NCBI GenBank assembly: GCA_910574185.1 | Contig: CAJSZQ010000015.1 | Location: 30,586-94,585, forward strand | Origin: Lachnospiraceae bacterium | Lineage (GTDB): Bacteria > Bacillota > Clostridia > Lachnospirales > Lachnospiraceae | Length of the DNA: 64,000 nt | Direction: 5' to 3' | Shown: positions 16,565 to 25,655 of the stretch, in pieces | How positions within the stretch are numbered: position 1 is the first letter of the stretch | Layout of the letters: each line of letters starts with the position of its first letter | The notes under the pieces: model-generated | The model's database searches: none | The model's input: the letters and a program-made list of their open reading frames with translations, nothing else | Told to the model about the DNA's origin: nothing | Position numbers and translations under genes: made by a program

Positions 16565-17439
16565 TATGCTTCCACCTCCTGTTTTTTCGTAAAATATACC
16601 TGAAGTCCGCTGATACATGCAACAATAATGAAAAGAATCAGCGCCTCAGACTGTCCCACGCCAAACTGTCTGGATGTAAATGCTTTCTCATACACATGCA
16701 TCGCCGCCATTTCTGTAGTTCCGTAAGGGGCGCCCGCTGTCAGCGACAGGTTCACGTCATATACCATAAATGCCCTGGAAAGCGTCAGGAACAGACAGAT
16801 TGTTACTGACGACATCATCAACGGCATAATAATGCTCTTTAACTTGACAAATCCCGACGCGCCGTCGATGCTTGCCGCCTCCAGCACATCCTCGCTGAGT
16901 CCCATAAAGCCCGCTACATAAATCAGAATCATGTAACCGGAAAGCTGCCATACGGACACCACTACCAGCGCGATGAACGCATTGGTCGGGTCAGACAGCC
17001 AGGACACTTCAAACAGCTTCCAGCCTGTGCTTTCTCCAATACTGACAAATACTCTGGAAAATACAAACTGCCAGATATATCCCAGTACAATTCCGCCAAT
17101 CAGATTCGGCGTAAAGAATCCCGCGCGGAAAAAATTCTGTCCCTTCATGCCTCTCGTCAGCAGCCAGGCAATTGCAAATGCGAATACATTTACCAGAACC
17201 ACTACAACGATTACATATTTAAATGTCAGAAGCAGGGACGTCCAGAACTGCCCGTCTCTCACAACTCCCGCAAAGTTCTTAAATCCGATAAAATTCTTTA
17301 CCTTTGACACACCGTTCCAGTCTGTCAGGGTCAGATATACGCCATAGACAAACGGTACAATAACCACCGCAAGGAAACAAAACAGTCCTGGCAGCGCAAA
17401 CATTCCAAAATCCTTCGCGTTATTTTTTGTTTTCATCAT
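16564..17439 (-). CDS. Sugar ABC transporter permease (MalF/CUT1 type)
   Basis: A 291-residue permease with six membrane segments. Its EAA loop contains EDVLEAASIDGASGFVKLKS followed by IIMPL. It is the first permease after the binding-protein gene (8-nt gap) and is translationally coupled to the next permease. Together they form the channel of a CUT1 importer. No unusual feature seen. Confidence 0.9.
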   Translation of the reverse strand: MMKTKNNAKDFGMFALPGLFCFLAVVIVPFVYGVYLTLTDWNGVSKVKNFIGFKNFAGVVRDGQFWTSLLLTFKYVIVVVVLVNVFAFAIAWLLTRGMKGQNFFRAGFFTPNLIGGIVLGYIWQFVFSRVFVSIGESTGWKLFEVSWLSDPTNAFIALVVVSVWQLSGYMILIYVAGFMGLSEDVLEAASIDGASGFVKLKSIIMPLMMSSVTICLFLTLSRAFMVYDVNLSLTAGAPYGTTEMAAMHVYEKAFTSRQFGVGQSEALILFIIVACISGLQVYFTKKQEVEA

Positions 17440-17447
17440 CCGCCCCC

Positions 17448-18824
17448 CTATTCCTGTTCATCCCAGTATTCCTGAATCGACTCTGTCAGCTCTTTTCTAT
17501 CGCTTCTTTCCGCCAGATATTTCTGCATAGCGGCGCCCAGAACCGCCCAGTGGTCGTTGGGAACAATTGCAGACGCGTTAAACGCTCTTCCCTCCTGAAC
17601 CTTCTCATAAATATCGCGGCTTAACGGGTCTGCCGGCTCATACGGATTATTCGTAAAAGGCGGAATCACATTACAGGTCTTTACCAGCATTTGCTGGCCA
17701 ATCTCACTGTACACAATCCAGTTTAAAAATTCCTTCGCCGCCGCCTGCTCCTTCTCAGAAGCAATCTGACCGTCTATCATCACCTGCTTGGAGGGCGAAC
17801 CCTGAATCTGCTGATTCGCAAAATCCTCCCCGTCGTTATTCAGAAAATACGGCAGGAAACCATATTCATCCTCATTTTCCGCGCCTGCTTCCGCAAGATT
17901 CGGCCAGGCCCAGTTACCGTTGAACCAGAAAGCTGTCTTGCCGTCCGCCAAATCAATTGCCATTTCGTCATAATCTGCGCCTAACGGGTCGCCCTTTGCT
18001 ACATTGTATTTCTTTAACACATCAAACATATCCAGAAACTCTGACAGTCTGTCATAGGAAGCCAAATCTAAATTGCCCTTCTTAATCTTTTCGATTACTT
18101 CCTGCGCGCCCTCCGAAGTCCCGTCGTAGGTCTCATAGATATACTGCAGATGATGCGCTCCCAGAGACCAGTCTTCTTTGGCGACAGAAACCGGCTTCTC
18201 GATTCCCGCATCTACCAGCTTATCCAGCAGCTCTTCAAACTCACCCAGCGTGGTAACCGATTCCGGCTCAAACGCTTCTCCCAGGGCTTCTTCAATCACA
18301 GCCTTATTGTAAATGATTCCCCGGCCTTCGATACACAGCGGAAAACTGTAAACTTTTCCATTTACCTCTGTCAAATACTCCTCTGCCTCATTCGTCCACT
18401 CTTCTTCTGTCAAATCCGCCGCTTTTTCCTCTGCCAGCGCAATGACGTCTGTCGTGTCCAGAATCGACATGGTAGGCGGATTTCCTGAATTGTAGAGACT
18501 GACCACCTTCGTGTAAGGCGAGTCTCCGTCCGTCACAGGCATTACCTCCACATGAACGCCGGATTTTTCCTCGAATGCCGCCCCCATTTCTCCCAGTGCA
18601 ACCTGAATCTCCGCTTTGGAATTTAAAAGCGTAATGCTTGTTCCCTCCAAAGAAGAATCATACTCAAACGTATCCACCGAAGTATCAATGGGTATCACCT
18701 CTTCTTCCTCATTCGGGTCATCCGGATCACTGGCAAATCCGAATCTGCATCCAGTCAACATCGTAGTCATCAGCGCCAGAATAAGCCCCGCCGCCGTAAC
18801 CTTTGCCTTGAATGTTGCTCTCAT
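17448..18824 (-). CDS. Sugar ABC transporter substrate-binding lipoprotein
   Basis: A 458-residue extracellular lipoprotein, family 1 solute-binding protein. Signal peptide with lipobox LTGC at residues 23-26 (MTTMLTGCRFG), then an acidic linker and the two-lobe binding fold. Typical phrases include GVHVEVMPVTDGDSPYTKVV and ADGKTAFWFNGNWAWPNL. It is the first gene of the operon and is transcribed from a promoter with a perfect LacI-type palindrome downstream of the start site, so expression is expected only when the inducer sugar is present. Substrate unknown; aromatic residues suggest an oligosaccharide. Confidence 0.9.
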   Translation of the reverse strand: MRATFKAKVTAAGLILALMTTMLTGCRFGFASDPDDPNEEEEVIPIDTSVDTFEYDSSLEGTSITLLNSKAEIQVALGEMGAAFEEKSGVHVEVMPVTDGDSPYTKVVSLYNSGNPPTMSILDTTDVIALAEEKAADLTEEEWTNEAEEYLTEVNGKVYSFPLCIEGRGIIYNKAVIEEALGEAFEPESVTTLGEFEELLDKLVDAGIEKPVSVAKEDWSLGAHHLQYIYETYDGTSEGAQEVIEKIKKGNLDLASYDRLSEFLDMFDVLKKYNVAKGDPLGADYDEMAIDLADGKTAFWFNGNWAWPNLAEAGAENEDEYGFLPYFLNNDGEDFANQQIQGSPSKQVMIDGQIASEKEQAAAKEFLNWIVYSEIGQQMLVKTCNVIPPFTNNPYEPADPLSRDIYEKVQEGRAFNASAIVPNDHWAVLGAAMQKYLAERSDRKELTESIQEYWDEQE

Positions 18825-18852
18825 TCTTCTTCCCTCCTTGTTTCCCTTTTTT

Positions 18853-18875
18853 GTTTACTGTACTATTCAGTAAAC
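18853..18875. promoter_or_regulatory. Palindrome in the leader of the binding-protein gene
   Basis: GTTTACTG (18853-18860) and CAGTAAAC (18868-18875) form a perfect 8-bp inverted repeat in the 5' leader, 28 nt from the start codon. It could be a second operator or an mRNA hairpin. Confidence 0.4.
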
Positions 18876-18886
18876 TTTTATTTGTC

Positions 18887-18910
18887 GTAACCGGTAAAGT
18901 TACCGGTTAC
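18887..18910. promoter_or_regulatory. LacI-family operator, 24-bp perfect palindrome
   Basis: GTAACCGGTAA-AG-TTACCGGTTAC: 11-bp arms with a 2-nt centre. It lies just downstream of the predicted start site of the ABC operon (about 18914), where a repressor would block transcription. The core CGGTAA-TTACCG is related to the second site at 19019. Confidence 0.8.
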
Positions 18911-18921
18911 TTTATGCTTAT

Positions 18922-18950
18922 ATCTTAGCACTGCCGCATACGCCAGTCAA
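18922..18950 (-). promoter_or_regulatory. Promoter of the sugar ABC operon
   Basis: On the minus strand: TTGACT (18950-18945), 17-nt spacer, TAAGAT (18927-18922). The operator palindrome follows at about +4. Confidence 0.65.
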
Positions 18951-19018
18951 TTGCAAAAAATATCTTTGTAACATATATCTGATTTGCAGATATCCAATTT
19001 GTACACAATTCACAAAAC

Positions 19019-19032
19019 CGGTTACTTAACCG
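19019..19032. promoter_or_regulatory. Second LacI-type operator
   Basis: CGGTTA-CT-TAACCG, a perfect 6+2+6 palindrome directly upstream of the -35 box of the lacI-type gene. The two operators are about 130 bp apart, a spacing compatible with looping by a tetramer or with independent control of the two divergent promoters. Confidence 0.6.
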
Positions 19033-19040
19033 ATTATTCA

Positions 19041-19069
19041 TTGTTCCGCCTTTCCATTTTTGCTATACT
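19041..19069 (+). promoter_or_regulatory. Promoter of the LacI-type regulator
   Basis: TTGTTC (19041-19046), 17-nt spacer, TATACT (19064-19069), about 65 nt before the start codon. Confidence 0.6.
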
Positions 19070-19139
19070 AATAAAGAATCTGACCTGGCACATTTTCTCG
19101 CCAGGGACGAGCGCCGGCTACAGAAAGGACACAGACCAT

Positions 19140-20207
19140 ATGACTCAAAAAAAGAACGTAACATTTGACGATATTGCAAAATACACAAATTTTTCAAAAA
19201 CAACCATTTCCCGGTATTTTAACAACCCGGACTCTCTGACTTTAAAGAATCAGGAAATCATTGCGCAGGCTCTGATTGATTTGGACTATAAAGAAAATAA
19301 AGTTGCCCGCATCCTTGCCAATGGCAAGACCGAATTTATCGGAATCATCATCCCGAATTTGATTCTTCATTATTACTCGGAAATGCTGAGCCAGATTCTC
19401 GCCACCTATGAGAAATTCGGCTACAAATTCCTTGTTTTTGCAGGCAACGAACAGGAGGAAACCGAACGCCGGTATATTCAGGAACTTCTCGCTTACAAAA
19501 TTGAAGGACTGATTATCTTAAGCCACACGATTCCTTCTGATGAACTGGCAGAACTTCCTATTCCTATTGTAGCGATAGAGCGGGAGGACAAGCATATATG
19601 CAGCGTCAATTCTGATAATTATTCCGGGGGATGGCAGGCTGCCGGTCTGCTTCACAGGCAAAACTGCGATATGCTCCTGCACATCAACTCTCCTTCCGCC
19701 CCTTCTGTTCCGGCTTATGGACGTATACAGGGCTTCCTTGACTACTGCAAAGGCCATCAGCTAAAACACCAGTTAATCCTGCGGGAAATGAACAGCGCCC
19801 ACGAATCCATACAAGCCCATTTAACGGAAACGCTGACAGAAATTGAACAAAATTATAAGGGCCTCAGAAAAGGTATCTTTATTTCCAACGATACTCAGGC
19901 AAATGTTCTGCTGAATCTTCTCTTCCGTAAATACGGACGGCTGCCAGAAGACATTCTTCTTGTAGGCTTTGATAATTCCCCGGTTTCCAGAGAAGCCGTC
20001 ATCCCTATCAGCACCGTCGGACAGCAGATTGACAAACTGGCCTACGAAGCGGTAAGCCTGTTAGTGGAACAGATGAACGAACGCAAAAAAAGAAGACCGG
20101 CCCCGCTTACGGAGCCGGTCCATAAAATAATTCCTACGGTTCTGTACGAACGGGACACAACCGCTTCTCTCGCGAATTTATTACATTCTTCTACTTTTTT
20201 ATTTTGA
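19140..20207 (+). CDS. LacI-family transcriptional regulator
   Basis: A 355-residue regulator. ATG 19140 follows AAAGGA and begins MTQKKNVTFDDIAKYTNFSKTT, so the helix-turn-helix is at the very N-terminus (residues 8-30, hinge helix around 50-58, KVARILANGKT). The rest is a periplasmic-binding-protein-like sensor with the family phrases EFIGIIIPNL, KIEGLIILS and VGFDNSPVS. It is divergent from the ABC operon, with palindromic operators in the gap; it most likely represses that operon and itself. The hinge and sensor lengths are normal. It converges on the mannose-6-phosphate isomerase/kinase gene, with a shared terminator. Confidence 0.9.
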   Translation: MTQKKNVTFDDIAKYTNFSKTTISRYFNNPDSLTLKNQEIIAQALIDLDYKENKVARILANGKTEFIGIIIPNLILHYYSEMLSQILATYEKFGYKFLVFAGNEQEETERRYIQELLAYKIEGLIILSHTIPSDELAELPIPIVAIEREDKHICSVNSDNYSGGWQAAGLLHRQNCDMLLHINSPSAPSVPAYGRIQGFLDYCKGHQLKHQLILREMNSAHESIQAHLTETLTEIEQNYKGLRKGIFISNDTQANVLLNLLFRKYGRLPEDILLVGFDNSPVSREAVIPISTVGQQIDKLAYEAVSLLVEQMNERKKRRPAPLTEPVHKIIPTVLYERDTTASLANLLHSSTFLF

Positions 20208-20239
20208 AATATTCTTTTGAAAGCCTTTCGGCTTAGATA

Positions 20240-20271
20240 TTTTGAGGGAAACTGAAAAGTTTCCCTCAAAA
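20240..20271. terminator. Bidirectional terminator between convergent genes
   Basis: TTTTGAGGGAAACT (20240-20253), loop GAAA, AGTTTCCCTCAAAA (20258-20271): a perfect 14-bp stem with T/A tracts on both sides. It serves the lacI-type gene (+) and the manA-ROK gene (-). Confidence 0.85.
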
Positions 20272-20333
20272 CACAGATATTATACCATGAAATTTATGCC
20301 CGTTTCATGATGTTTTATGTTATTCTTCTCGCT

Positions 20334-22193
20334 TCATATCAGGCTCGCCGCGCCAATCATCCCCGCGTGATTTCCAAGAGACGCCGCTTCTATCTCCGGT
20401 ACCTCTCCTCTGCTTCCTCCGAAGGCATTCTCCTTTACGATTTCCCGCAGCGGAGCCAGAAGCTTCTCTCCCTGAGCGGAAATTCCGCCGCCGATAAGCA
20501 CAAGCTGTGGACGGAAAATATTGACGACATTGACGATTCCCGTAGCAAGCTTCTTCTGATAATCTGCCACAATCTCCTTCGCGGTGCAGTCTCCCTGCTC
20601 TGCCAAGTCAAAGAGCTCTTTCGGCGTCAGTCCCATTTTTCCCATTTTCCGCTCAGCGCTTCGTATCAGCGCCGATGCGGAGGCGTATGCCTCCAGGCAT
20701 CCTCTTCGTCCGCAGGTACAGGGCTCGCCGTCTTCCACGATAACCATATGCCCCAGTTCGCTTCCGCCGACGCCTTTCCCTTCGTAAATTTCTCCATTCA
20801 GAATTATACCGCCGCCCACTCCGGTTCCAAGCGTCAGCATTACCATATCCTGCCATCCTCTCCCCGCTCCGGCCGCCGCCTCGCCAAGCGCGGCGCAGTC
20901 TGCATCATTGGCAGCCTTTACCGGTATCGGAAGAATCTTTCCTATTTCTTCTGCCACAGCCACCTGCTCCCACCGGATATTATTGGAATAACGGACAACC
21001 CCATTTTTCCGGTCCACAGTCCCCGGTAATCCGACTCCCGCTCCGATGCACTGATCCATCGGAATACCCTGACTGTCCAGAAGCTCCAGCGCCTTCCCAG
21101 CCATATCCCAAAGAACCTCTTCCGGTTTCCTGCCTTCCGCTCTTGTAGGAACTGTCGTCGACGCAATCAGCTTCTGGTGCACATCCACCAGTCCAATCTT
21201 CGTATCTGTTCCCCCAACGTCAATGCCGATGCGCACCGGCGCAGCTTTTTCCCGAATGGTGGTAATCAGTGCGTCGCACCGGCCTTCCACCTGATAAGCG
21301 CCGCTTGCGGCCGCCAGAAAGAAACTGTCCCCCTTCTGAAATGTAAATTTCTCTTCTCTACAGGTAATAGTCCCCTCTCCGTCTAATATTAAAATACTGG
21401 CAAATGACTCTTGGGATACCGTCCCTTCCATCCGTTTCATTACCCTGCCGTCCAGATTCAATTTATCAACCGTAAAATAATCACAGTCCGCCACATGTGG
21501 GTAACTCTTCTTGTCCCGGATTATCGGCACGCGTCTGGTCACCGCCAGCGCCTTTTCAATATGAAGGTCCCTTTTTTTCCCATCTCTTCCGACTCTTCCG
21601 TAATCATACACCCTGTAAGTTACGTTAGAATTCTGCTGAATTTCCGCGATAAGAATATCCTTCCCAATTGCGTGAATGGTACCGGATTCTATAAACAGCA
21701 CATCCCCCTTTTGTACAGGAACTGCGTTCAGAACATCCAAAAGCGTATCCTCTCTAATGCGCTTCTCAAATTCCTCCCTGCTGATTTCCTGCCGAAATCC
21801 ATAATAAAGGCATGCCTCGTCCCCGGCATCCATTACATACCACATTTCAGTCTTTCCGTACTGTCCTTCATTCTTCAGCGCATACCCATTGTCCGGATGG
21901 ACCTGAACAGACAGGTTATCTCTCGCGTCAATAAATTTCGTCAAAATCGGAAAATCCCGAAATCTTCTGCAATGTGTTCCCAGAACTTCCTTTCCTTCCC
22001 CGTCGATGTATTCCTTAAGAGTCTTTCCCTGATACTCTCCATTCATAATATAAGAAGGACCGTCCGGATGACAGGATAATTCCCATGTTTCGGCAAGCAC
22101 ATCCCCCTCATATTCCTTTCCATACTCCTCTTTCAGCCTGTTTCCGCCCCAGAGGTAGTCCTTACAGCTTGGTTTTAATTTTAAAATACTCAT
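20334..22193 (-). CDS. Mannose-6-phosphate isomerase fused to a ROK-family sugar kinase
   Basis: A 619-residue two-domain enzyme. Residues 1-318 are a type I/class III phosphomannose isomerase (mannose-6-phosphate to fructose-6-phosphate) with zinc-ligand candidates Gln97 and His99 (VQVHPD), Glu116 (KTEMWYV) and His174 (SGTIHAIG), and Arg194 in YRVYDYGR. Residues 320-619 are a complete ROK kinase: ATP site DVGGTDTK (325-332), catalytic Asp430 in NDAD, His482 and the zinc motif CTCGRRGC (492-499). Separate polypeptides are usual. It is the last gene of the mannan locus and overlaps the GH1 stop (ATGA). The two domains suit the two products of the pathway: mannose-6-phosphate, and glucose released by GH130_1 and GH1. 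Kinase substrate (glucose, mannose or fructose) is inferred. Confidence 0.9.
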   Translation of the reverse strand: MSILKLKPSCKDYLWGGNRLKEEYGKEYEGDVLAETWELSCHPDGPSYIMNGEYQGKTLKEYIDGEGKEVLGTHCRRFRDFPILTKFIDARDNLSVQVHPDNGYALKNEGQYGKTEMWYVMDAGDEACLYYGFRQEISREEFEKRIREDTLLDVLNAVPVQKGDVLFIESGTIHAIGKDILIAEIQQNSNVTYRVYDYGRVGRDGKKRDLHIEKALAVTRRVPIIRDKKSYPHVADCDYFTVDKLNLDGRVMKRMEGTVSQESFASILILDGEGTITCREEKFTFQKGDSFFLAAASGAYQVEGRCDALITTIREKAAPVRIGIDVGGTDTKIGLVDVHQKLIASTTVPTRAEGRKPEEVLWDMAGKALELLDSQGIPMDQCIGAGVGLPGTVDRKNGVVRYSNNIRWEQVAVAEEIGKILPIPVKAANDADCAALGEAAAGAGRGWQDMVMLTLGTGVGGGIILNGEIYEGKGVGGSELGHMVIVEDGEPCTCGRRGCLEAYASASALIRSAERKMGKMGLTPKELFDLAEQGDCTAKEIVADYQKKLATGIVNVVNIFRPQLVLIGGGISAQGEKLLAPLREIVKENAFGGSRGEVPEIEAASLGNHAGMIGAASLI

Positions 22194-23557
22194 AATTCTT
22201 CTCCGTTATTTTGAATCACTCCGCGGTACCAGTATGCAGAATCCTTTAGGATTCTCTCTCCGGTCCGATAATCCACATAGACCATCCCAAAACGCTCGGA
22301 ATACCCCTTCGCCCACTCAAAATTATCCATCAGCGACCACTGGAAATACCCCCGCAGGTCAATCTCGCCTGCCGCACGCTTCAGCTCATGCAGATACCTT
22401 GCCAGAAAATCAATCCGGTTAGGGTCGTGAACCTTTCCATCCATTGAAATCACATCGTGGCAGGATAATCCATTTTCCGTAATATAAATCGGCTTGCCAT
22501 ACCGCTCATACAAAAACTTAGGTCCCCAGTACAAGGCCCCAGGCGTTACCGGCCAGTCAATAGCTGTCTTCGGAAAGCCCTCATAGCGCTTCACTTCCTC
22601 TGGAACGCCATTTTCACCCATGCGGATGCATCTCCCATTATAGATATTCTGGGCATAAACATCAATTGGCTCTGAGATCAGCTTCATATCTTCATCTGTA
22701 ATCTCAGGCAGATAAGGCCCGTACCGTTTCAGCCCTTCCTCTGGATAATGTCCCAGAAGCGCCGGGTCTGACCACCAGGACACATTCCATGTCCAATTTC
22801 TGTCGTCAGGCTGCAGGGCAAAAAGCGCCTGCCTTGCCGCTTCGATATCCTCCGGTTTCTCCGTTTCCGGGTAACACATGCTTCCGGTGGGCGCATAGCC
22901 GATCGTCAGCGGCTGCTTTCCATACCGGCGCAGCATCTGCACTGCTCTTCCATGTGCCTTCAGTGCATTGTGCGCCATCTCGAAAGTATCCCTCATCGGG
23001 CATTTAAGCCCCGGCGCATGCTCCCCTGTAAGAAATCCAAGTCCTACGAAGCATTGGGGCTCATTCAGTGTAAAATAGTGGGTTACTCGGTCGCTGAACC
23101 GCTCTGCCGCGAGTCTCGCATATTCCCCGAACCATTCCACAATCTGAGGGTTCATCCATCCGCCGCGCTTATACAGCTCATAGGGAAGCTCCCAGTGATA
23201 CAGGGTAATATAAGGCTCAATTCCATTTGCCAGAAGCTCGTCAATCAGGCCATTGTAAAATGCAATTCCCTTTTCGTTTACACGCCCATGCCCTTCTGGA
23301 AGCACTCTGGACCAGTCAATAGAAAAGCGGTATGCCTTTAACCCGATTTCCTTCATAATCTGAACATCTTCCCGATATCTGTGATAGTGGTCACAGGCCG
23401 TTTCTCCGGTATGCCCGCAGAAAATGTGCCCCGGCTCACCGGTATAGACGTCCCAGATATGCTGTCTTTTGCCGTCTTCCTTTACTGCTCCTTCAATCTG
23501 ATAGGCGCTGGTTGCGGCGCCCCATGCAAAATCCTTCCGAAATGCCATTTGTTTCAC
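22190..23557 (-). CDS. bglA: GH1 beta-glucosidase
   Basis: A 455-residue intracellular family GH1 enzyme, typical length. Acid/base Glu166 lies in TLNEP and nucleophile Glu361 in YITENG. The sugar-binding residues Gln20 (SAYQIEGA), His121-Trp122 (LYHWELP) and the C-terminal NFEWAKGYSERFGMVYVD are standard. The last phrase has Glu-Trp at the non-phosphorylated sugar position (phospho-beta-glucosidases have Ser-x-x-Lys-x-Tyr), so it should act on free beta-glucosides or beta-mannosides/glucosides. In this locus it may remove the non-reducing glucose from glucomannan oligosaccharides. It is co-transcribed with the isomerase-kinase fusion. Confidence 0.9.
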   Translation of the reverse strand: MKQMAFRKDFAWGAATSAYQIEGAVKEDGKRQHIWDVYTGEPGHIFCGHTGETACDHYHRYREDVQIMKEIGLKAYRFSIDWSRVLPEGHGRVNEKGIAFYNGLIDELLANGIEPYITLYHWELPYELYKRGGWMNPQIVEWFGEYARLAAERFSDRVTHYFTLNEPQCFVGLGFLTGEHAPGLKCPMRDTFEMAHNALKAHGRAVQMLRRYGKQPLTIGYAPTGSMCYPETEKPEDIEAARQALFALQPDDRNWTWNVSWWSDPALLGHYPEEGLKRYGPYLPEITDEDMKLISEPIDVYAQNIYNGRCIRMGENGVPEEVKRYEGFPKTAIDWPVTPGALYWGPKFLYERYGKPIYITENGLSCHDVISMDGKVHDPNRIDFLARYLHELKRAAGEIDLRGYFQWSLMDNFEWAKGYSERFGMVYVDYRTGERILKDSAYWYRGVIQNNGEEL

Positions 23558-23587
23558 CTCCTGTTGTTTTTTGTTTTTTAGCCGTAC

Positions 23588-23801
23588 GGCATCAGCCCTC
23601 TGGGAGACCGCACACAGCGCGCCCTATCGTGCAAAGCTGGGTAACGCTCCAGTGAACTAACCGCTAACGTAGTCTAAGAAGCTCAGGAGAGCCTTCGCTC
23701 CTAAGACTACGTAAGCAGTGGATTTCACTTCCGCTAAAGGCGCCCTTCTATGCTTTGCACGATAGGGCGCGCCGTATGCGGTCTCCCAGAGGGCTGATGC
23801 C
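23588..23801. repeat. Long-hairpin element, copy 2
   Basis: 214 bp with nested perfect inverted arms: 25 bp outer (23588-23612 / 23777-23801, GGCATCAGCCCTCTGGGAGA...), 21 bp middle (23617-23637 / 23752-23772) and 9 bp inner (23667-23675 / 23704-23712). Its reverse-strand core GCGAAGGCTCTCCTGAGC matches the core at 15138 at 17 of 18 positions, though the arms differ. It sits inside the mannan locus, between phosphohexomutase and GH1, so the RNA form could separate expression of the two halves. Confidence 0.75.
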
Positions 23802-23833
23802 TGTCTATGAAATCGAAAAATTGTTGTAATGAG

Positions 23834-25573
23834 CTATGATTCTTTCTCCTGTTCTATTAGTTTCAAGAACGCTTCCCTCATTGTTTCCAGTTGTTTTGCA
23901 GCATCCTTCTTATCTGCGCCTTTTACTCCAATGTAGAATTTAATCTTCGGCTCTGTTCCTGACGGACGGATGCAGCACCATGCCTCGCCTTCCAGTTCAA
24001 AATACAGCACATCCGACTTTGGCAGCCCTGTTTTTCCTGTCTCTCCGGTTTTGTAATCCATCAATACGTCTTCCCTGTAATCCCGGAACTGAGTTACCTT
24101 AAGACCACCGATCTGCGCCGGGATATCTTTTCGGATGCTTTCCATCATTTCCTGAATCTTCTTTGCCCCGTCCTGTCCCTTCAATGTCAGGGTAGACAGA
24201 CCTTCCTTATAATATCCATATTTTTCAAAAAGCTTATCCATCTGAGCGCAGAGAGTCGTACCCTGATGCCTGTACCATGCGGCCGCCTCGCAGAGCGCCG
24301 TCACAGCCACAACTGCGTCCTTATCTCTTGCATGGGTTCCCACCAGACAGCCGTAGCTTTCCTCATATCCGAACAGGAATTCATGACTGCCGTTCTGCTC
24401 AAAAAATTTGATTTGCTCGCCGATGTATTTAAAGCCTGTCAGGGTTTCTATCAGTGTTACGCCATAATCCTTTGCAATCTCTCTTGCCATTTTCCCTGAT
24501 ACAATGGTGGTAACCACCGCGCCGTTTTCCGGTAAGGTTCCCATTTTCTTTCTCTGAGACAGAATGTACTCCATAATCAGCATCCCGGACATATTTCCGG
24601 TAAAACTTCTGTATTCTCCTGTCTTTTCATCCTTTGCATATACCCCCAGACGGTCTGCATCCGGGTCTGTGGCCAGTACAATATCCGCATCCACTTCCTC
24701 TGCCAATTCCAGGGCAAGGGCAAATGCTTTCTTATCCTCCGGGTTCGGATAAGGAGCGGTAGGGAAATTCCCGTCGGGAAGTTCCTGCGCCTTCACCACA
24801 TATACTTTGGCAAAGCCCAGCTCCTTTAAAATCCGTCTTACCGGAAGATTGCCTGTGCCGTGGAGCGGGGTGTAGACGATTTTCAGATTCTCCGCCTCCT
24901 TCCGGATGATCTCCGGATGGATAGCCAGCTTCTTTAAGGCTTCCATATAGTTGTCGTCCATATCCAAACCGATTACCTCATACAGCCCGTTCTCTACCGC
25001 TTCTTCCTTTGAAATGGTCTTAACCCGCTCAAAATCGGTAATTGCATTGACCTCCGCGATAATCTCCTTATCCTTCGGCGCCGTAATCTGTGCGCCGTCC
25101 TCCCAGTACACCTTATATCCGTTATACTCTGCCGGATTATGGCTTGCTGTTACCACAATTCCCGCCGTACATCCAAGCTCCCTTAAGGCAAAGGACAGCA
25201 TCGGCGTAGGACGAAGGGATGGAAATATGTACGCTTTAACGCCGTTTGCCGCCAGGCACAGCGCCGCTTCTTCGGCAAATTCCGGCGACATATTCCGGGA
25301 ATCATAAGCAATAGCCGCGCCTTTTTTTTCTGCGCCCTGCTTTACAATATAATTTGCCAGTCCCTGGGTTGCCTTACGCACCGTATATATATTCATCCGG
25401 TTTGTGCCGGCGCCGATAATTCCCCTTAAACCGCCTGTGCCAAAGGCAAGATTTTTATAAAAACGCTCCTCAATTTCTTTCTCATCCTCCGCAATTCCTC
25501 TTAGTTCTTCTTTCGTATTTTCATCAAAATATGAATCCTCCAGCCAAAATTCATAGGTTTTTCTTGCTTCCAT
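23834..25573 (-). CDS. Phosphohexomutase (phosphoglucomutase/phosphomannomutase)
   Basis: A 579-residue enzyme of the alpha-D-phosphohexomutase family, interconverting hexose-1- and hexose-6-phosphates in the cytoplasm. Seen: phosphoserine loop VTASHNPAEYNG, metal loop ATDPDADRLG, sugar-binding loop FGYEESYG, and phosphate-binding RPSGTEPKIKFYIG. It follows the CE17 gene by 82 nt in the mannan operon, where its expected job is mannose-1-phosphate to mannose-6-phosphate. A paralogue at 37803 has only family-level similarity and its own promoter, so this copy may be the pathway-specific one. Confidence 0.9.
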   Translation of the reverse strand: MEARKTYEFWLEDSYFDENTKEELRGIAEDEKEIEERFYKNLAFGTGGLRGIIGAGTNRMNIYTVRKATQGLANYIVKQGAEKKGAAIAYDSRNMSPEFAEEAALCLAANGVKAYIFPSLRPTPMLSFALRELGCTAGIVVTASHNPAEYNGYKVYWEDGAQITAPKDKEIIAEVNAITDFERVKTISKEEAVENGLYEVIGLDMDDNYMEALKKLAIHPEIIRKEAENLKIVYTPLHGTGNLPVRRILKELGFAKVYVVKAQELPDGNFPTAPYPNPEDKKAFALALELAEEVDADIVLATDPDADRLGVYAKDEKTGEYRSFTGNMSGMLIMEYILSQRKKMGTLPENGAVVTTIVSGKMAREIAKDYGVTLIETLTGFKYIGEQIKFFEQNGSHEFLFGYEESYGCLVGTHARDKDAVVAVTALCEAAAWYRHQGTTLCAQMDKLFEKYGYYKEGLSTLTLKGQDGAKKIQEMMESIRKDIPAQIGGLKVTQFRDYREDVLMDYKTGETGKTGLPKSDVLYFELEGEAWCCIRPSGTEPKIKFYIGVKGADKKDAAKQLETMREAFLKLIEQEKES

Positions 25574-25655
25574 TTTGAACCTCCATTTCTAAATTACAAT
25601 CATCTATTACAAATATTCTATCTGCGCGGCTCAGTTAGGCGGCAAACATTTATTA

